Source: Diphasiastrum complanatum
Lineage: Eukaryota; Streptophyta; Lycopodiopsida; Lycopodiales; Lycopodiaceae
Reading direction: 5' to 3'
Assembly (NCBI GenBank): GCA_029204225.1
Contig: CM055101.1
Coordinates: 37,317,648 to 37,381,647, forward strand
DNA length: 64,000 bases
Of this stretch, positions 1-10,955 are shown piece by piece; within the stretch, counting starts at the first letter, position 1; each line of letters opens with the position of its first letter. The notes under the pieces are model-generated. The model was not told the DNA's origin. It saw only the letters and a list, made by a program, of their open reading frames with translations, and made no database searches. A program made the position numbers and the translations under genes.

Positions 1-620
1 CTGGTTTGTTTCTTGTATTAAATGGTGAGAATCGAGGCTCTTTTATGTCTCTTTCGATAATTGCACTAATGCATCCATTTTAGATTCCACATTATTGAGC
101 ATATACGTCTTATCATTTCTTTCCAAAAGACAAATACCAGTTGTTTTCACCGTTTTTGAAATGGAGTTAATGTCTCTGGATTTCCTATTCATTATGTTAA
201 ATGCTCTCTTATCCTTTTCAGCTAGGGGTATAGTCAGACCTGCAAGAGAGTGGAAATCCTATCTTTTGCCTTGCCTTTCTAACATATCTCGGTTGTCAGT
301 AGCATAGCCGTTTTCCAATGTCTCCATTTCATGAGTAGCAAGTAGGCTTGGAAATATATCATCCATACTTTCCACCATTTCCTTTGTAGGCTTATTAAAA
401 ATCTTTGAGCAATGCCTCCCATTGCAATTAGAAGGTAAGGGAGAGATCGAAGAGTTTGAGCTGTTAGCTGGGTATAGTCCAAACCTCTTGAGCTGGAAAA
501 TGGAAGGACTATTCAAGTTCGAGGAACGAGGGATGTCTTTGAATTGCCCATCACTCAGATCATAAATATAGAGTCAACATTGTGTAGGTTGAAATTTTCG
601 TTGAATTTGAGAGTAGAAAT
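1..620 (-). pseudogene. Unrecognised decayed protein-like sequence, minus strand
   Basis: Reading leftwards from about position 516, one frame gives a plausible Ser/Asn/Lys-rich polypeptide interrupted by a TAG after residues MLERQGKR and a TAA after QLSKET, then stays open to the window edge. Between these stops the frame reads without indels (pieces such as GLTIPLAEKDKRAF and DINSISKTVKTTGICLLERN). I do not recognise the family. It could be a remnant of a retrotransposon gag or a host exon. No start codon or splice site can be chosen with confidence. Confidence 0.25.
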
Positions 621-1069
621 AATACAGTTTCTAAATCTGAAAGGAGAGGAATGGACTGACTAATGAAATCGTTAATGAAAACATGGTCCAAAAAAGAAGA
701 ACCAAAGTAGATGACAACAGAAGAGTCAAATAATGAAGCTTGGGAGGCAATAAGAGCTTCACGATGGGATAAAAGAGAAAGAAAAGGTTGCCATCTACGA
801 AAACCTTGGATTCAACGATAATACTAACCTTCTTCAGTCTCTCCCATTTGTCCGTGAGAGAGCGCAAGGAGAGATATTCAGAGCTTTGGTGTAGCTACGG
901 GAGGGAAGCGGGAGCAGTCCTCTAGGGTTAAGAGGAAGGTTATTTGACATGCTGACAAATGCTGGGGCATCAACCATCTTGTCAAGAATAGGGGCAAGAT
1001 GGGGAGATCTAAAAGTAGAGAGGGAAGGAGCACATCTTTGCCATATTTATGAGACATAAAAGCCATAAG

Positions 1070-3102
1070 AAGAGGAAAGTAGCTCAGAAAATGTGTTGAA
1101 AGACACAGTCAAAGACAGGGAAGGAAACAAGAAAGGAAGAAGAAGACACAACTTCAAGCAAAAACAACAGACCAGGGAGGAGAAAGAGAGATGAGTGTTG
1201 AAAAACACTGAGCAGAATAGCTACAAAAGCTCAAAGGAGTGGAGAAACCGAGTGACCCATTAGAAAGCACCTAGGCTAGAAAACAAAGGAAGATTTAGTA
1301 GTAAGCATGTGTTGAAAAAACACATCTCACACCCCAAAGTCCGCTGTGCATTTCCCAAAAGGCAAAGGGAAAGAGGGGTCAAAATGCATTGAAAGATAGA
1401 AGGCCTGTCCACCAAGACAATGCTAACAAAGCATCATAGGAATAGAACACATATCACAAAAGTAAGAGACTGAGTGAAACCCAAGGATCCATTCCGCTTC
1501 ATCATCGCTATTCCGCTACTTTGTGCCTTCATTTCTAGAAAAAAAAAAGATCTTATACTTCCATGTACCAAGTCTTCAAGAACCATGGAATCCCCACGCC
1601 ACCTCACCTCACCTCACCCCACCTCACCAAGGACACTTTTGCCATATTTCAAGATCCTTTGGGTTTCAATAGGCTACTTCAACCACATGCACTCATTTGG
1701 TGTTCTGACAAGAGCCGCAAACATGAGAAAAAATGGCTTGTCTTATCAACAAAAACATTACACAAGATATGAGAAATATACAACTTAATATAAATCTTAC
1801 CTTTCTTCATCTCCATGTTACTTGGAACGATGACAATGATTCACACCCTTTTTGGTCATGATATCATTCGATATAGTAAAAATGCATTAGTTCAATGTAA
1901 TTGCTATTAAATGTGCTAACAAATATTAAATTTTAATCCTAGTAGGCACTTATTTTTTAGTCTATAGAACAGTTTATATTTGCAGTTTCAATGAGGTGCA
2001 TTAATGTTTGAAAATTATTTCAGTTAAGTCTAGATTCATTTTTAGAAACTTTTTTTAACATTTCAATAACTTCACTTAAATTATTCATGGTCTTCCTTCA
2101 TCAGCCTAAACATTTAGTCTTGCCTTTCCAAGGCAAGACCAACAATCCTTTGAAGACATGTATTTTAACTTTGACTAGCCTCAAAAACTTTCATTGACCA
2201 CTTGAATACATAATCTTGCCTTTTTAAGACAAGTCCAAAAAAAATATAATGAGGTAGCACATTTATGAGCTCGACTTTCTTTAACTTTAGATTCTATTTG
2301 ATTTATTGTGATTGGATAACTATGAACTATATTGTATTTTTTAGGGCTAAAGAATTAGTTGTTCACTTCATCTCATATTCCTTTCCTTGATATGAAGGCA
2401 ATAACATTACATCATGCACACCTTTTTTGATAAAGCAACTTAATTTACATGTATTTTTATTCGAAAACAATCATATACAATTTTGATCATAATTAGAGCA
2501 TAAGATAATTCTAAAGTACTACATCTCACTAGTAACACGTACATATATTTTACCAAACTTACACATGGCCTTCAATGATAATAATTTTCTGTCTTATTTA
2601 TGTTTTCCATGGATTTGTCTTAAATTTACAAACTCAAATTTTAAGAGTGAAGGAAACATTGGTTAATACAATGCCCACCATATCTATGCATTTTGTATCA
2701 TCTGAGGCAAGTTGAGATCTCACTCCTACAATTAGAATTTTACAAATTTTATAAAAAAGTGTCCCTTGGCAACCTCCTAGTAGTAATTCAAATGGTTATT
2801 GGGTGGATGGTTTCCAAAATTGAATGTGGAACTTGTGCACAAAAGCATAGGTGAAACTAGGATATCTTAGTGTGACCGACTTACATGTACTTATTCTTTA
2901 CATGATACATTACATACATTATGAATGTTCATTCACTATGTTTTGTATTTTGTGGTGCAAAAAATAGTCAAATATGATGGAGGGGTCCGACTTTGAATGT
3001 GTATGCGAGGCATTATTTCTTTGTGGGATCTTTTGATATGTTAGTCATAATCTTTAGTATTAGATAAAACTAGGTTAAACTTTTTAGCATTTCGTGAGTT
3101 GG

Positions 3103-3106
<4 letters not shown>
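1070..3106. other. No recognisable gene
   Basis: I see no coherent coding frame in this stretch. It contains a short run of CCTCA-type pentamers near 1597-1628 and AT-rich sequence with scattered short open frames that carry no motif. Confidence 0.5.

Positions 3107-3183
<77 letters not shown>
3107..3183. repeat. (GA)n microsatellite
   Basis: Uninterrupted GA dinucleotides over about 77 bases. Open frames through it encode only Arg-Glu alternation and are not genes. Confidence 0.97.
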
Positions 3184-3185
<2 letters not shown>

Positions 3186-3542
3186 TAACCTACAATAGAC
3201 AAAAAAATGTTATAAGTATTTTAATTGGACCATGAACTTGTCAATTAGAATGCTTCCAGACACCTAAAAGTCAAGACCTGATCAGGGGGTGTTGGTTACT
3301 AGTTAAAAGTGAGCCTTAGGTTTTTTTATATTAGAACAAAAAATATGTAAAATATCACATACCAAGCGATTGTTTTTGTTGGAATTGGTAAAGACAAGGG
3401 CAAATGTATTTTCATACTTTTATATTTTTACTAATTTACTAGGAAAAGAAGCAAAACATAAAAAATAATGTGGATAATTTTGTAAAGTATGTTAATTCTA
3501 TCAAAGTGAGGTGATATAGTTTTGGTTTTAATTTACAAGGAA

Positions 3543-3670
<128 letters not shown>

Positions 3671-3774
3671 CGATTTAGTACATACAATAAGTGTATCTCC
3701 TATCATGGATGTGAATCCATTTTAATTTTAGAAGTAGGGTCTTGATGCATAGTAAATTGCTAGAATACTAGTTC

Positions 3775-4374
3775 TTGCATCTCTCAAATTTCAAAGTTAA
3801 AGATCTTTGAAACTTGACATTTTAAAGGATTTTCTCGAAGCCAGACCATAGGAAAAATTCGAATGAGATTTTAGATCCAGCTTCTGTTAAGAGGGTGAGA
3901 GTTACTTCGCAATAGATCTCAAGATATCAGAGTTTTTGTTTGCAAAACAGTACAAAACACTCTCTCACAACCAACCCTCTCATCATGAACCTTCTCAGAT
4001 AGTATCAATAGATAGATTTGCCTCAGATCTGAATACAGTGAAAATTTCAAGCCAATCAGAGCAAGGATCAGAGAGATATCAAGGAAAAACCCTGAAAAAG
4101 AGGCTAAAATCAAACTAATAGCCCACTAAACTGATTAGATCCTCACAGATCCAGATTGGTTTCTTCATTTCATCAAGATCCAGTATCCTTGGACTTATCC
4201 GATGAATAAATATGAGATCAGGTTCAGTAATACCAAAAAGAGTTGGAAATCAAGCACCAAACTCCCCCAGAGTTGCAACAACACAGAATGAAGCAGAAGC
4301 AGGACCAGCAGTAATGGAACCGATGGATCAACCCGTATTTGTCAAATCCTTGCAATAGATCCGGAGAGCACCTC
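3775..4374 (+). mobile_element. Gypsy leader and gag-start fragment
   Basis: This block matches the leader and beginning of gag of the gypsy element at 45499-52880 (compare with about 47170-47815). Shared landmarks in order are the 'agagttactt' leader segment, the 'gccaatcagagcaagga'-like segment, the 'gatcctcacagatccagat' segment, and a coding stretch starting RSG with RR..NQAP.. PR.A followed by an MDQP/MGQP motif. Homology stops at about 4374, where minus-strand copia sequence begins. It is a second, truncated member of the same family. Confidence 0.7.
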
Positions 4375-4375
4375 A

Positions 4376-4457
4376 TCTTTGTCAAGAATCTGATAAGCAC
4401 TCACAATCATTCATCATAAGCAATCACCATAAGGAAATTTATCATTGGTTTCTAACA
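4376..4457 (-). mobile_element. Partial copia 3' LTR start
   Basis: On the minus strand the RNase H frame is followed by a purine tract (TTGAGGGAGAG) and then TGTTAGAAACC, the usual form of a copia polypurine tract and LTR start. Only about 80 bases of LTR survive before the gypsy fragment. Confidence 0.6.
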
Positions 4458-5343
4458 CTCTCCCTCAATGATAAAATTACATTCTTCTATTTCTAATAAA
4501 GTACGAAACTTTTCAAATTTACATCTACCTAATGACTTAGTAAAAATATCTGTCATTTGATCTTCAAATTTACAAAAAACAAGATCAATGGTTTCATGTT
4601 CTCTCGAACAAAGTGATAATGTATTTCGATGTGCTTGGTTCGAGCATGTAGAACTGGATTTTTGGCAAAGTGAATGCAGCTTTGGTTGTCGCAAGAAATA
4701 GTAGTCGCATCCACCTGTGGTTGACCTAAATCAACAAGAAATCTTCGTAGCCATACCGCTTCCTGTGTAGCATTGCTGAGTGCACAATATTCAGCTTCCG
4801 TCGAAGATAAGACTACTGTAGGTTGCTTTTTGCTGCTCCATGAAACTACAACTGTACCATAACTGAATGTATAACCACTGATAGATCTTCTATTATCAGT
4901 ATTACCTGCCCAATCAGCATCTGTGTAACCTACCAACATTGGCGCTTCAGATTGATCATACTTCAAACCAAAATTCAACGTCCCTCGAATGTACCTGAGA
5001 ATACGTTTAGCAGACTTCCAGTGTGCTTGACTAGCATTTTGCATAAATTGACTAACAACACCAACAACATAAGAAATATCAGGTCATGTGTGTGTCAAAT
5101 AGATCAAACTACCCACCAGTTGCATGTACAAGTAAGCATCTACTTTCTCAGATTCATCATATGAAGTAAGCTTCATGTTAACATCCATCGGTGTACTCAA
5201 AGGCTTACAATCCTGCATATTGAACTTCTAAAGCAAATCTCGTGCATACTTGCTTTGTGTAAGAAAGACAAACTCTTCCTTTTGCCATACTTCAATGCCA
5301 AGACAATAGTGCATCGATCCTAGATCGCTCATGTCAAAAGCAT
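4452..5343 (-). pseudogene. Copia reverse transcriptase C-terminus and RNase H, truncated
   Basis: Minus-strand copia pol fragment. It starts near 5343 in the late RT region (DLGSMHYCLGIEVWQ, then CKPLSTPM and GSLIYLTHT.PDI) and runs through RNase H with YTDADWAGNTDNR, SWSSKKQPTVVLSSTEAEY, DNQSCIHFAKNPVLHARTKH and IHYHFVRE, ending in DIFTKSLGR. There are in-frame stops in the RT part and a frameshift after FVRE, where the last part continues in another frame (4452-4590). Gag, protease, integrase and most of RT are missing. It abuts a plus-strand copia, so this is a rearranged junction. Confidence 0.9.
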
Positions 5344-5356
5344 TGGAAAGAAGGTT

Positions 5357-6568
5357 GTGATTGGTCTTCCAAGTTCCTTAAGTAATGACAAGCATGTTTG
5401 TGAGTCTTGTGCTTTGTCTAAGTCATATAGACTACCTTATACTAGATCTATTCCTAGATCTACAAAGCCTTTTCAACTTGTACATTCAGATATTCATGGA
5501 TTCACTACAATTAGCAATAGTGGAGCTAAGATGTATGTAACATTCATTGATGATTTTAGTAGATTTTGTTGGATCTATCTACTAAAGAGCAAGGATGAAG
5601 TGTATGATGTCTTTGTCAAGTTGAAGAATGCAAGGGAGAACCAATTCTCCACAAAGATCAAGTGCTTGAGAGGTGACAATGGTGGTGAGTACATATCTAA
5701 CAAGTTCAAGGCCTTTTGTGATGAGCATGGGATCAAGAGGGAGTATACAGCATCAAGTACCCCACAACAAAATGAAGTGGCTGAAAGGAGGAATATAACT
5801 TTATGTGAAAGTGCTAAAGCTATGAGGTTAGGTGCTAATCTTGACAAACCATTTTGGGATCAAGCTTTGTTGTGTGCCAATTTCTTGTGCAATAGGTGGT
5901 CGAGTGCTATTTTGGATGGAAGGACACCTTTTGAGATGCTATTCAAGAGGAGGCCGAGTGTCAACTTTCTAAGAACCTTTGGATGCACATGCTATGTCAA
6001 CATTACTCTTGATGATAGGACCAAGGAGGATCCATCTTCAAGAAGAGGTATTTTTGTTGTATATAGTGAGGTGAGTAAAGCCTACAAGGTTTACATTCCT
6101 TCTACTAACAAAGTGATTGTTGGTAGAGATGTCATTTTTGATGAGGGAAACATTCCAAATGTGTCTTCAAGCATGATTGATGGTAAAGTAGATGGATCGA
6201 ACATTCTTGATGTTGATGAGAAGGATCCTACTTTGGACGGTGGTGATGATGGACCTTCATCAAGTCCAAAGCTAAGGAGAACATCAAGAGAAAGTCAAGT
6301 ACCTTCAAGGCTCACATATGATCACAAGGGTAAGCAAGTAGTTTCTGGAAATTATGTTGCTTTCCTAACCTCTTTGGATGAGCCTACAAGTGTAGATCAA
6401 GCAAGGAAAGAAGAGGAGTGGATCCAAGCAATGGATCTTGAGTATCAAGCTCTTATGAAGAGTGGAACATCTTTTGGAAGATCTTCTTGTGTACATGGAG
6501 CTATGAAAGTGGATGGATGTTTTCTTGCTGTAAAATCAAGTAATGGCTCTGGAGAAAAAAATTTGTAA
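5357..6568 (+). pseudogene. Copia integrase fragment
   Basis: The frame opens inside the zinc-binding/GAG-pre-integrase region (CESCALSKSYRLPY) and covers the integrase core: LVHSDIHGF (first Asp), LRGDNGGEY (second Asp) and VAERRN (Glu), with the D,D35E arrangement kept. It continues through the post-integrase linker to EEWIQAMDLEYQALMKSGT, the point where RT would begin in the complete element. After that the residues no longer match RT and the frame ends. One difference in the conserved PQQNGVAER motif is Gly to Glu (PQQNEVAER). The start shown is internal, not a true start. Confidence 0.9.
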
Positions 6569-7550
6569 TGACTTTGATGATCAAGTTGAAGATCAAGAGG
6601 TTGATCTCAAAGCGCTTCAACTAGTCAAAAGGGAAGTTGGCAATTTGGAGCTAGTCAAGAGCATCAAAGGAGAGGTAATTGGCAAGGGTGTTATGGATCT
6701 GTTTTTGCAGCATATTGAAGATTCAAGTAAGGTCAAAGGAGCAGCAAGGAAGTGTTGTTCAAGTTTACTTTACTTGTTCTATCTCATGTTTGAGCAATTT
6801 CATGTGGATGTGTGCAAATTGTCAAGATATGGTAAAACTAGCTACATTGGTGAGCATTGTTTTGATGTTGGATTTGTACTAGCATTCTTGGCTGATTTTG
6901 CTGATGGAAATGAAGCTATTGGAGGTTCATTATGTCACTCATCCATGGCTAAGTTCTCAAGTGTTGAGCTACTTGGTGCCAATACTTGGAGATTGTCAAT
7001 TTTTGGTGAATTCATGGTCATTTTCTTGTGTCAAGTAGATCTTGAAGATGGACTAGTGCAAACTACTTGGTTTATGGAGTCATGTGGTGCTGGATTTGCA
7101 TCATTAATGTACTCACCTACTCATGGATTTCCAAGGTTTGATGGTTTCTTGTGGCAAGATGAAGATGGAGGCTCATTCATGGAGTATCATGGTGGATACA
7201 AGGCAACAAAGGACAAAGAAGGAGGAGACATGCAAGCAAAAGTTGATCACTCACATTTATTGTTTGTTTGCTGTATTTTTCCAGAGAGTTCAGAGTTGGA
7301 AGCATGGTGGAATCATTTCATTTACATTCTATTTGATTCTTCATGTTCTAGTCACATTTTTACATGTAAAATTGATGTAAGAAATAGTGAAGCATCCCAA
7401 GTGGACACTATTCTCTATATCAATTATGGTTGTTTCTATTTCAAGCATTACATGATCATTGAAAGGAGATCTATTCTTAGGAAGAAGATCATTCTTATGA
7501 TGGATCAAAATTCTATTGGCAAAAACTATGCTAGGATCATTGGAAGCTAG
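6480..7550 (+). other. Non-RT sequence carrying a 335-codon open frame inside a copia element
   Basis: Between the integrase fragment and RNase H lies about 1.07 kb that shows none of the copia RT landmarks (no YVDD box, no YKARLVAKG-type segment). From 6543 to 7550 it is one open frame of 335 codons. The product would be rich in Phe, Cys, Ser and Gly. I recognise no domain, signal peptide or repeat. It could be captured DNA or chance openness in AT-rich sequence; the start ATG overlaps the end of the integrase frame. The length is close to that of the missing RT. Confidence 0.4.
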
Positions 7551-7555
7551 GAAAG

Positions 7556-8121
7556 CGAGTTTTGAGGTACATCATTGGAACTCGAGATTTTGGCATATTG
7601 TATGAGGGATCATCACCTAATCTTTTTGGATTTTTAGATTCGGACTATGCTGGAGATGTAATGGATAGGAAATCCATTAGTTCTTATTGTATTTTCATAG
7701 GTGATGGAGCTATATCATGGATGTCAAAGAAACAAGCCACTATCTCATTGTCATCTAGTGAGGCCGAGTACAAAGCTCTTACACATTGCACAAAGGAGAT
7801 GGTATGGATCAAAAGGATGATCAAGGATCTTCACTTGCTGATTTTTTAGAGAGCCCAATCATCTTTTGTGACAATCAATCAGCCCAAAGAATGGCATCCA
7901 ATCCTATCTTTCATGCTAGGAGCAAGCATATTGAGATACAATATCATTTTGTGAGGGAGCGAGTCATTGCAAAGGAGGTGGAGCTTCAACATGTGTCTTC
8001 AAGGGAATGTGTAGCTGATATATTCACCAAAGCATTGGGAAAAGACTTGTTCATGAAGCATAGGACTTCACTTGGAGTATTATCAAAGTCTATGCTAAAA
8101 CTAGTTGAAGAGGGAGTGTGA
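7556..8121 (+). pseudogene. Copia RNase H, frameshifted
   Basis: Encodes the C-terminal RNase H of copia pol: LRYIIGTRDFGILYEG, DSDYAGDVMDRKS, SWMSKKQATISLSSSEAEYKAL, then after a frameshift near 7845 FCDNQSAQRMASNPIFHARSKHIE, FVRERVIAKEVELQH and ADIFTKALGKDL, ending EEGV. As in the complete element at 57020-60973, the stop codon lies a few bases inside the LTR. One frameshift breaks it. Confidence 0.9.
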
Positions 8122-8766
8122 AAGATTCAACTAGTTTCATCACATTTTGCAATATTTCCATATTTGGCATATTGAGGCCAAAACTTGTTTTAGACTTAGA
8201 GGTTGACTTTTCAAAGTTCATTAGTCTAAATTTCATTTGAATAAACACTTTTTGAAAGTGTGGGAAAGATAGAATGCGAGTTTGAGTAGATTCAATTTGA
8301 ATAAGTTGGGTACATTGAATCTAGACCCAAAATTGGTAGGGTTAGCATTTTGGTGGGAAAGCCAAGTGGCCAAATAGGGTTTGGACCTGCTATAAAAGGA
8401 TGTAACTCGTGGAGAGAGTCATCTTCTCTCTTCTCTATCTCATTTCATGCTTATACATGGTTCTCTTGGGTTCTACAATCTATTGGTGCACTATCTTGGT
8501 GATTGCTTGCAATTCTATGTGTAGAATGATCCATATTTGCTATTTTTGGATACACACGTGTGAAATACAGTAGCTTGCTAGTTTTGTATGGACAGCAACA
8601 ATACATAATCATTTCATTCAAGTTTGATCAAGTTCTATGAGTGTTTGCATCTCAAATTGTGTGTAGATGCTGATTTTTCTACATTGGTGCAATTGGTAGT
8701 GTATTTCTCTTTCCAACCAAAGATCATTCAAGTAGATTGGATCTTAAGGATCTGAAATATTTCACA
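8117..8766 (+). repeat. Copia 3' LTR (650 bp)
   Basis: Starts TGTGAAAG directly after the purine tract GAAGAGGGAG and ends TTTCACA, so the ends form a short inverted repeat (TGTGAAA/TTTCACA). The same terminal sequence occurs in the young element at 56370-62800. The next base begins unrelated minus-strand copia gag sequence. Confidence 0.85.
8391..8399 (+). promoter_or_regulatory. LTR TATA box
   Basis: TATAAAAGG inside the LTR, followed 20-50 bases later by a CT-rich stretch. The position is typical for the U3/R promoter of an LTR retrotransposon. Confidence 0.6.
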
Positions 8767-9195
8767 CCTCATTCACCAAGATCTCTTGCAAATTCACAAT
8801 ACTTGGCAAAGTCTTTTGAATAGCAAATCTTTGAACAAGATTAGCATGATCATCCAACAAGCATTAAGTATAACTCGAACAAGTTCTACCTCCTTAATGC
8901 TTTCATCACTACATACTAACTCATCATTGAATGCTTTAACCCTCAAAACAAAAGCATGAGTACTCTCTTCCTACTTTTGCAAACTTTGAAAGATTTGCCT
9001 CCTAAGAGTAAGCACTCTTGATGTAGACTTGGATTCATAAAGCCTCTTCAAAGCTTCCCAAGCCTCCAAAGATGATGTGCATTTACCAACTTCCTTGAGA
9101 AGCTCATTGGTAACATTCATCTTTATCATGTGTAGAGCTTTCTTTGCTCTCTTGTCATACCTCACTTGATCTTGAGGTGCTTGTTTGGTAGTATT
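8767..9195 (-). pseudogene. Copia gag fragment
   Basis: Minus-strand Gag piece: KRAKKALHMIKMNVTNELLK, EAWEALKRLYESKSTSRV, LTLRRQIF, then HAFVLRVKAF and LPSIVNLQEIL. It matches residues about 57-185 of the complete copia Gag-Pol at 57020-60973. It abuts the 3' LTR ending at 8766 in the opposite orientation, so the plus-strand copia was inserted into, or rearranged against, an older copia. Confidence 0.85.
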
Positions 9196-10955
9196 GGAAA
9201 AGACATTATTTCAAGGATAACGATCCTTGATTCATTGATTCTTCAATGTTTGGTTATAATGATATGGGTCTATACATGGTATAGGAAATCCAGATGAATT
9301 AGTTAAATTCCAGATTATCAGATATGGCGTTAAGGATTATTTGAAAGGAAGAGCTGGTGATATGGGACATCAATAATTTTGGAAAGGAAATTCTAGGATT
9401 GCAAAGCTCTGATTGTCAATGGCAAATTTGAGTATCTATTCATGATATGGGAAAAGCAGGCCATTGGTTAATTGAAGGTATTTTGAAAATTTTTGAGATT
9501 TATCCGGACCCATTAATGATATTTCATAATTTACAAAATTAGAAAACCCTTAAAACTATTTCTCACTTTTTAAAAACCCTTCTTTAAAAATTTTCAAATA
9601 TTGGATATCAGACAGATTTTATGTGATCCTTCCAACGTGAAGTTATTTTTGAAAGATTGTTGCCATATGAACTATTACTTATAGGCGTAAGGCGTGGAAT
9701 TTTTGGATAAATTCTTGAGTCTTTTGTACTGTCAATTTCTCAAAACCTAGATTATCTCTTATGCATAGATAGATCTTAGAGGGATAACGTTTATTATCAC
9801 TCGTGTTGGAATTACTTAAGGGGAAAGTCCTGAAAATAATAGGGTGAATCCTTTTCGAAAAGGCACTTATTATTGACTTTTACAGATATTTTTGTATGTT
9901 ATCTCTCAAGCTAAGTTTTTGTAAGAAATTCAAGGATTTTCTTTAAAAAGGAGAGGTGAAGTGGTGGGTAAAAGTGTACCATCAGATCTGTTGGTTGCAC
10001 AGTATTTGAAAAAACTAGTTGAAATATAGAAATGTGATTATTAGAAAGTATTTTCAGACAAATCCATAGTAAGATATAAGACTAGAGCTTTTAGAATAAA
10101 AGAAATTTTCTAGGAATTGTGTGAAACGATCTGGAACTAGGAATGGTTTCGAATTGAAAATCATTATAAGTAGTACTGAGTACGATAAAAAATCACTATT
10201 ACTAGCTTTGTGAGGGATAGAAGTGAGTTTGACATTGGAATGTATGTATTAAATCAATCCAATCTTAGTTGGAGTACTAGGATTAGGAAGGGGTTGATTG
10301 GGTGAAATTTTGGTACCAAGTTGTAAGTGAGTTGGAAAACTCATGAGAGAGGATATGTTCCCAGTCTCAGAGATTTTCCAAACATGTTATTTATTCATGA
10401 GAAATAAAATTCTTTTGTAGCTGAGTTACAAGATTCTTGGTGAGATGTGAGAGTAACATATGCTGTTTTTCGAGGAATCTGTCAAATAAAGACATATGTG
10501 TATGTACTAGGTCATAGTGAGATTAACATGATGACCAAAAAAAAGAGAAATGACTTGGAGACCCAATTTTTTCAAATGTTTTAGTTTTTTTTCAAAAGTA
10601 TCCAAATTTAAAATGCTTCAAATAAATATATTGTGATGTTAAAAAAATGTTGTATTTTGCAAGAAAATAATTCAAGCTACAAAAATTTGGTCAATAGATT
10701 TTCATAAATAACTTAAAATTAGCTTATATGAAATAATAATACTATTCAAAATAAAATCATTAGATACACAACCACTAAATTAATTAAAAAATATTTTTTG
10801 CTTATTTAAAACAAAAGTTATAGTTTTTTTTGTTGGAATTTTAAAAGTTTTTTAAATTACAATTCTTGTATAAAAAAAAAAAATTTAAATTAGAATAAAA
10901 ATTTTAATCAATATTTTTTAAAATTTTAAATTTTTTAAAATCTTTGCTCATCCCG
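9196..10955. other. AT-rich stretch without recognisable feature
   Basis: No coherent frame or terminal repeat seen. The 10550-10950 part is strongly AT-rich with poly-A and poly-T runs. Confidence 0.5.

Larger units (their letters stand above)
5346..8766 (+). mobile_element. Copia element, 5'-truncated, RT region replaced
   Basis: Plus-strand copia closely related to the complete element at 56370-62800 (shared integrase and post-integrase text such as DRTKEDPSS and VSKAYKVYIPST). It begins in the GAG-pre-integrase/integrase region and retains RNase H, a polypurine tract and a full 3' LTR. The first half (LTR, gag, protease) is missing. Most of the RT-coding interval (about 6480-7550) is occupied by unrelated sequence. 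Confidence 0.88.

Noticed and set aside
6543-7550. 335-codon frame annotated as a confirmed host gene
   Set aside because: No domain, no homologue that I can recognise, and the start overlaps a retrotransposon frame; reported as unexplained sequence only.
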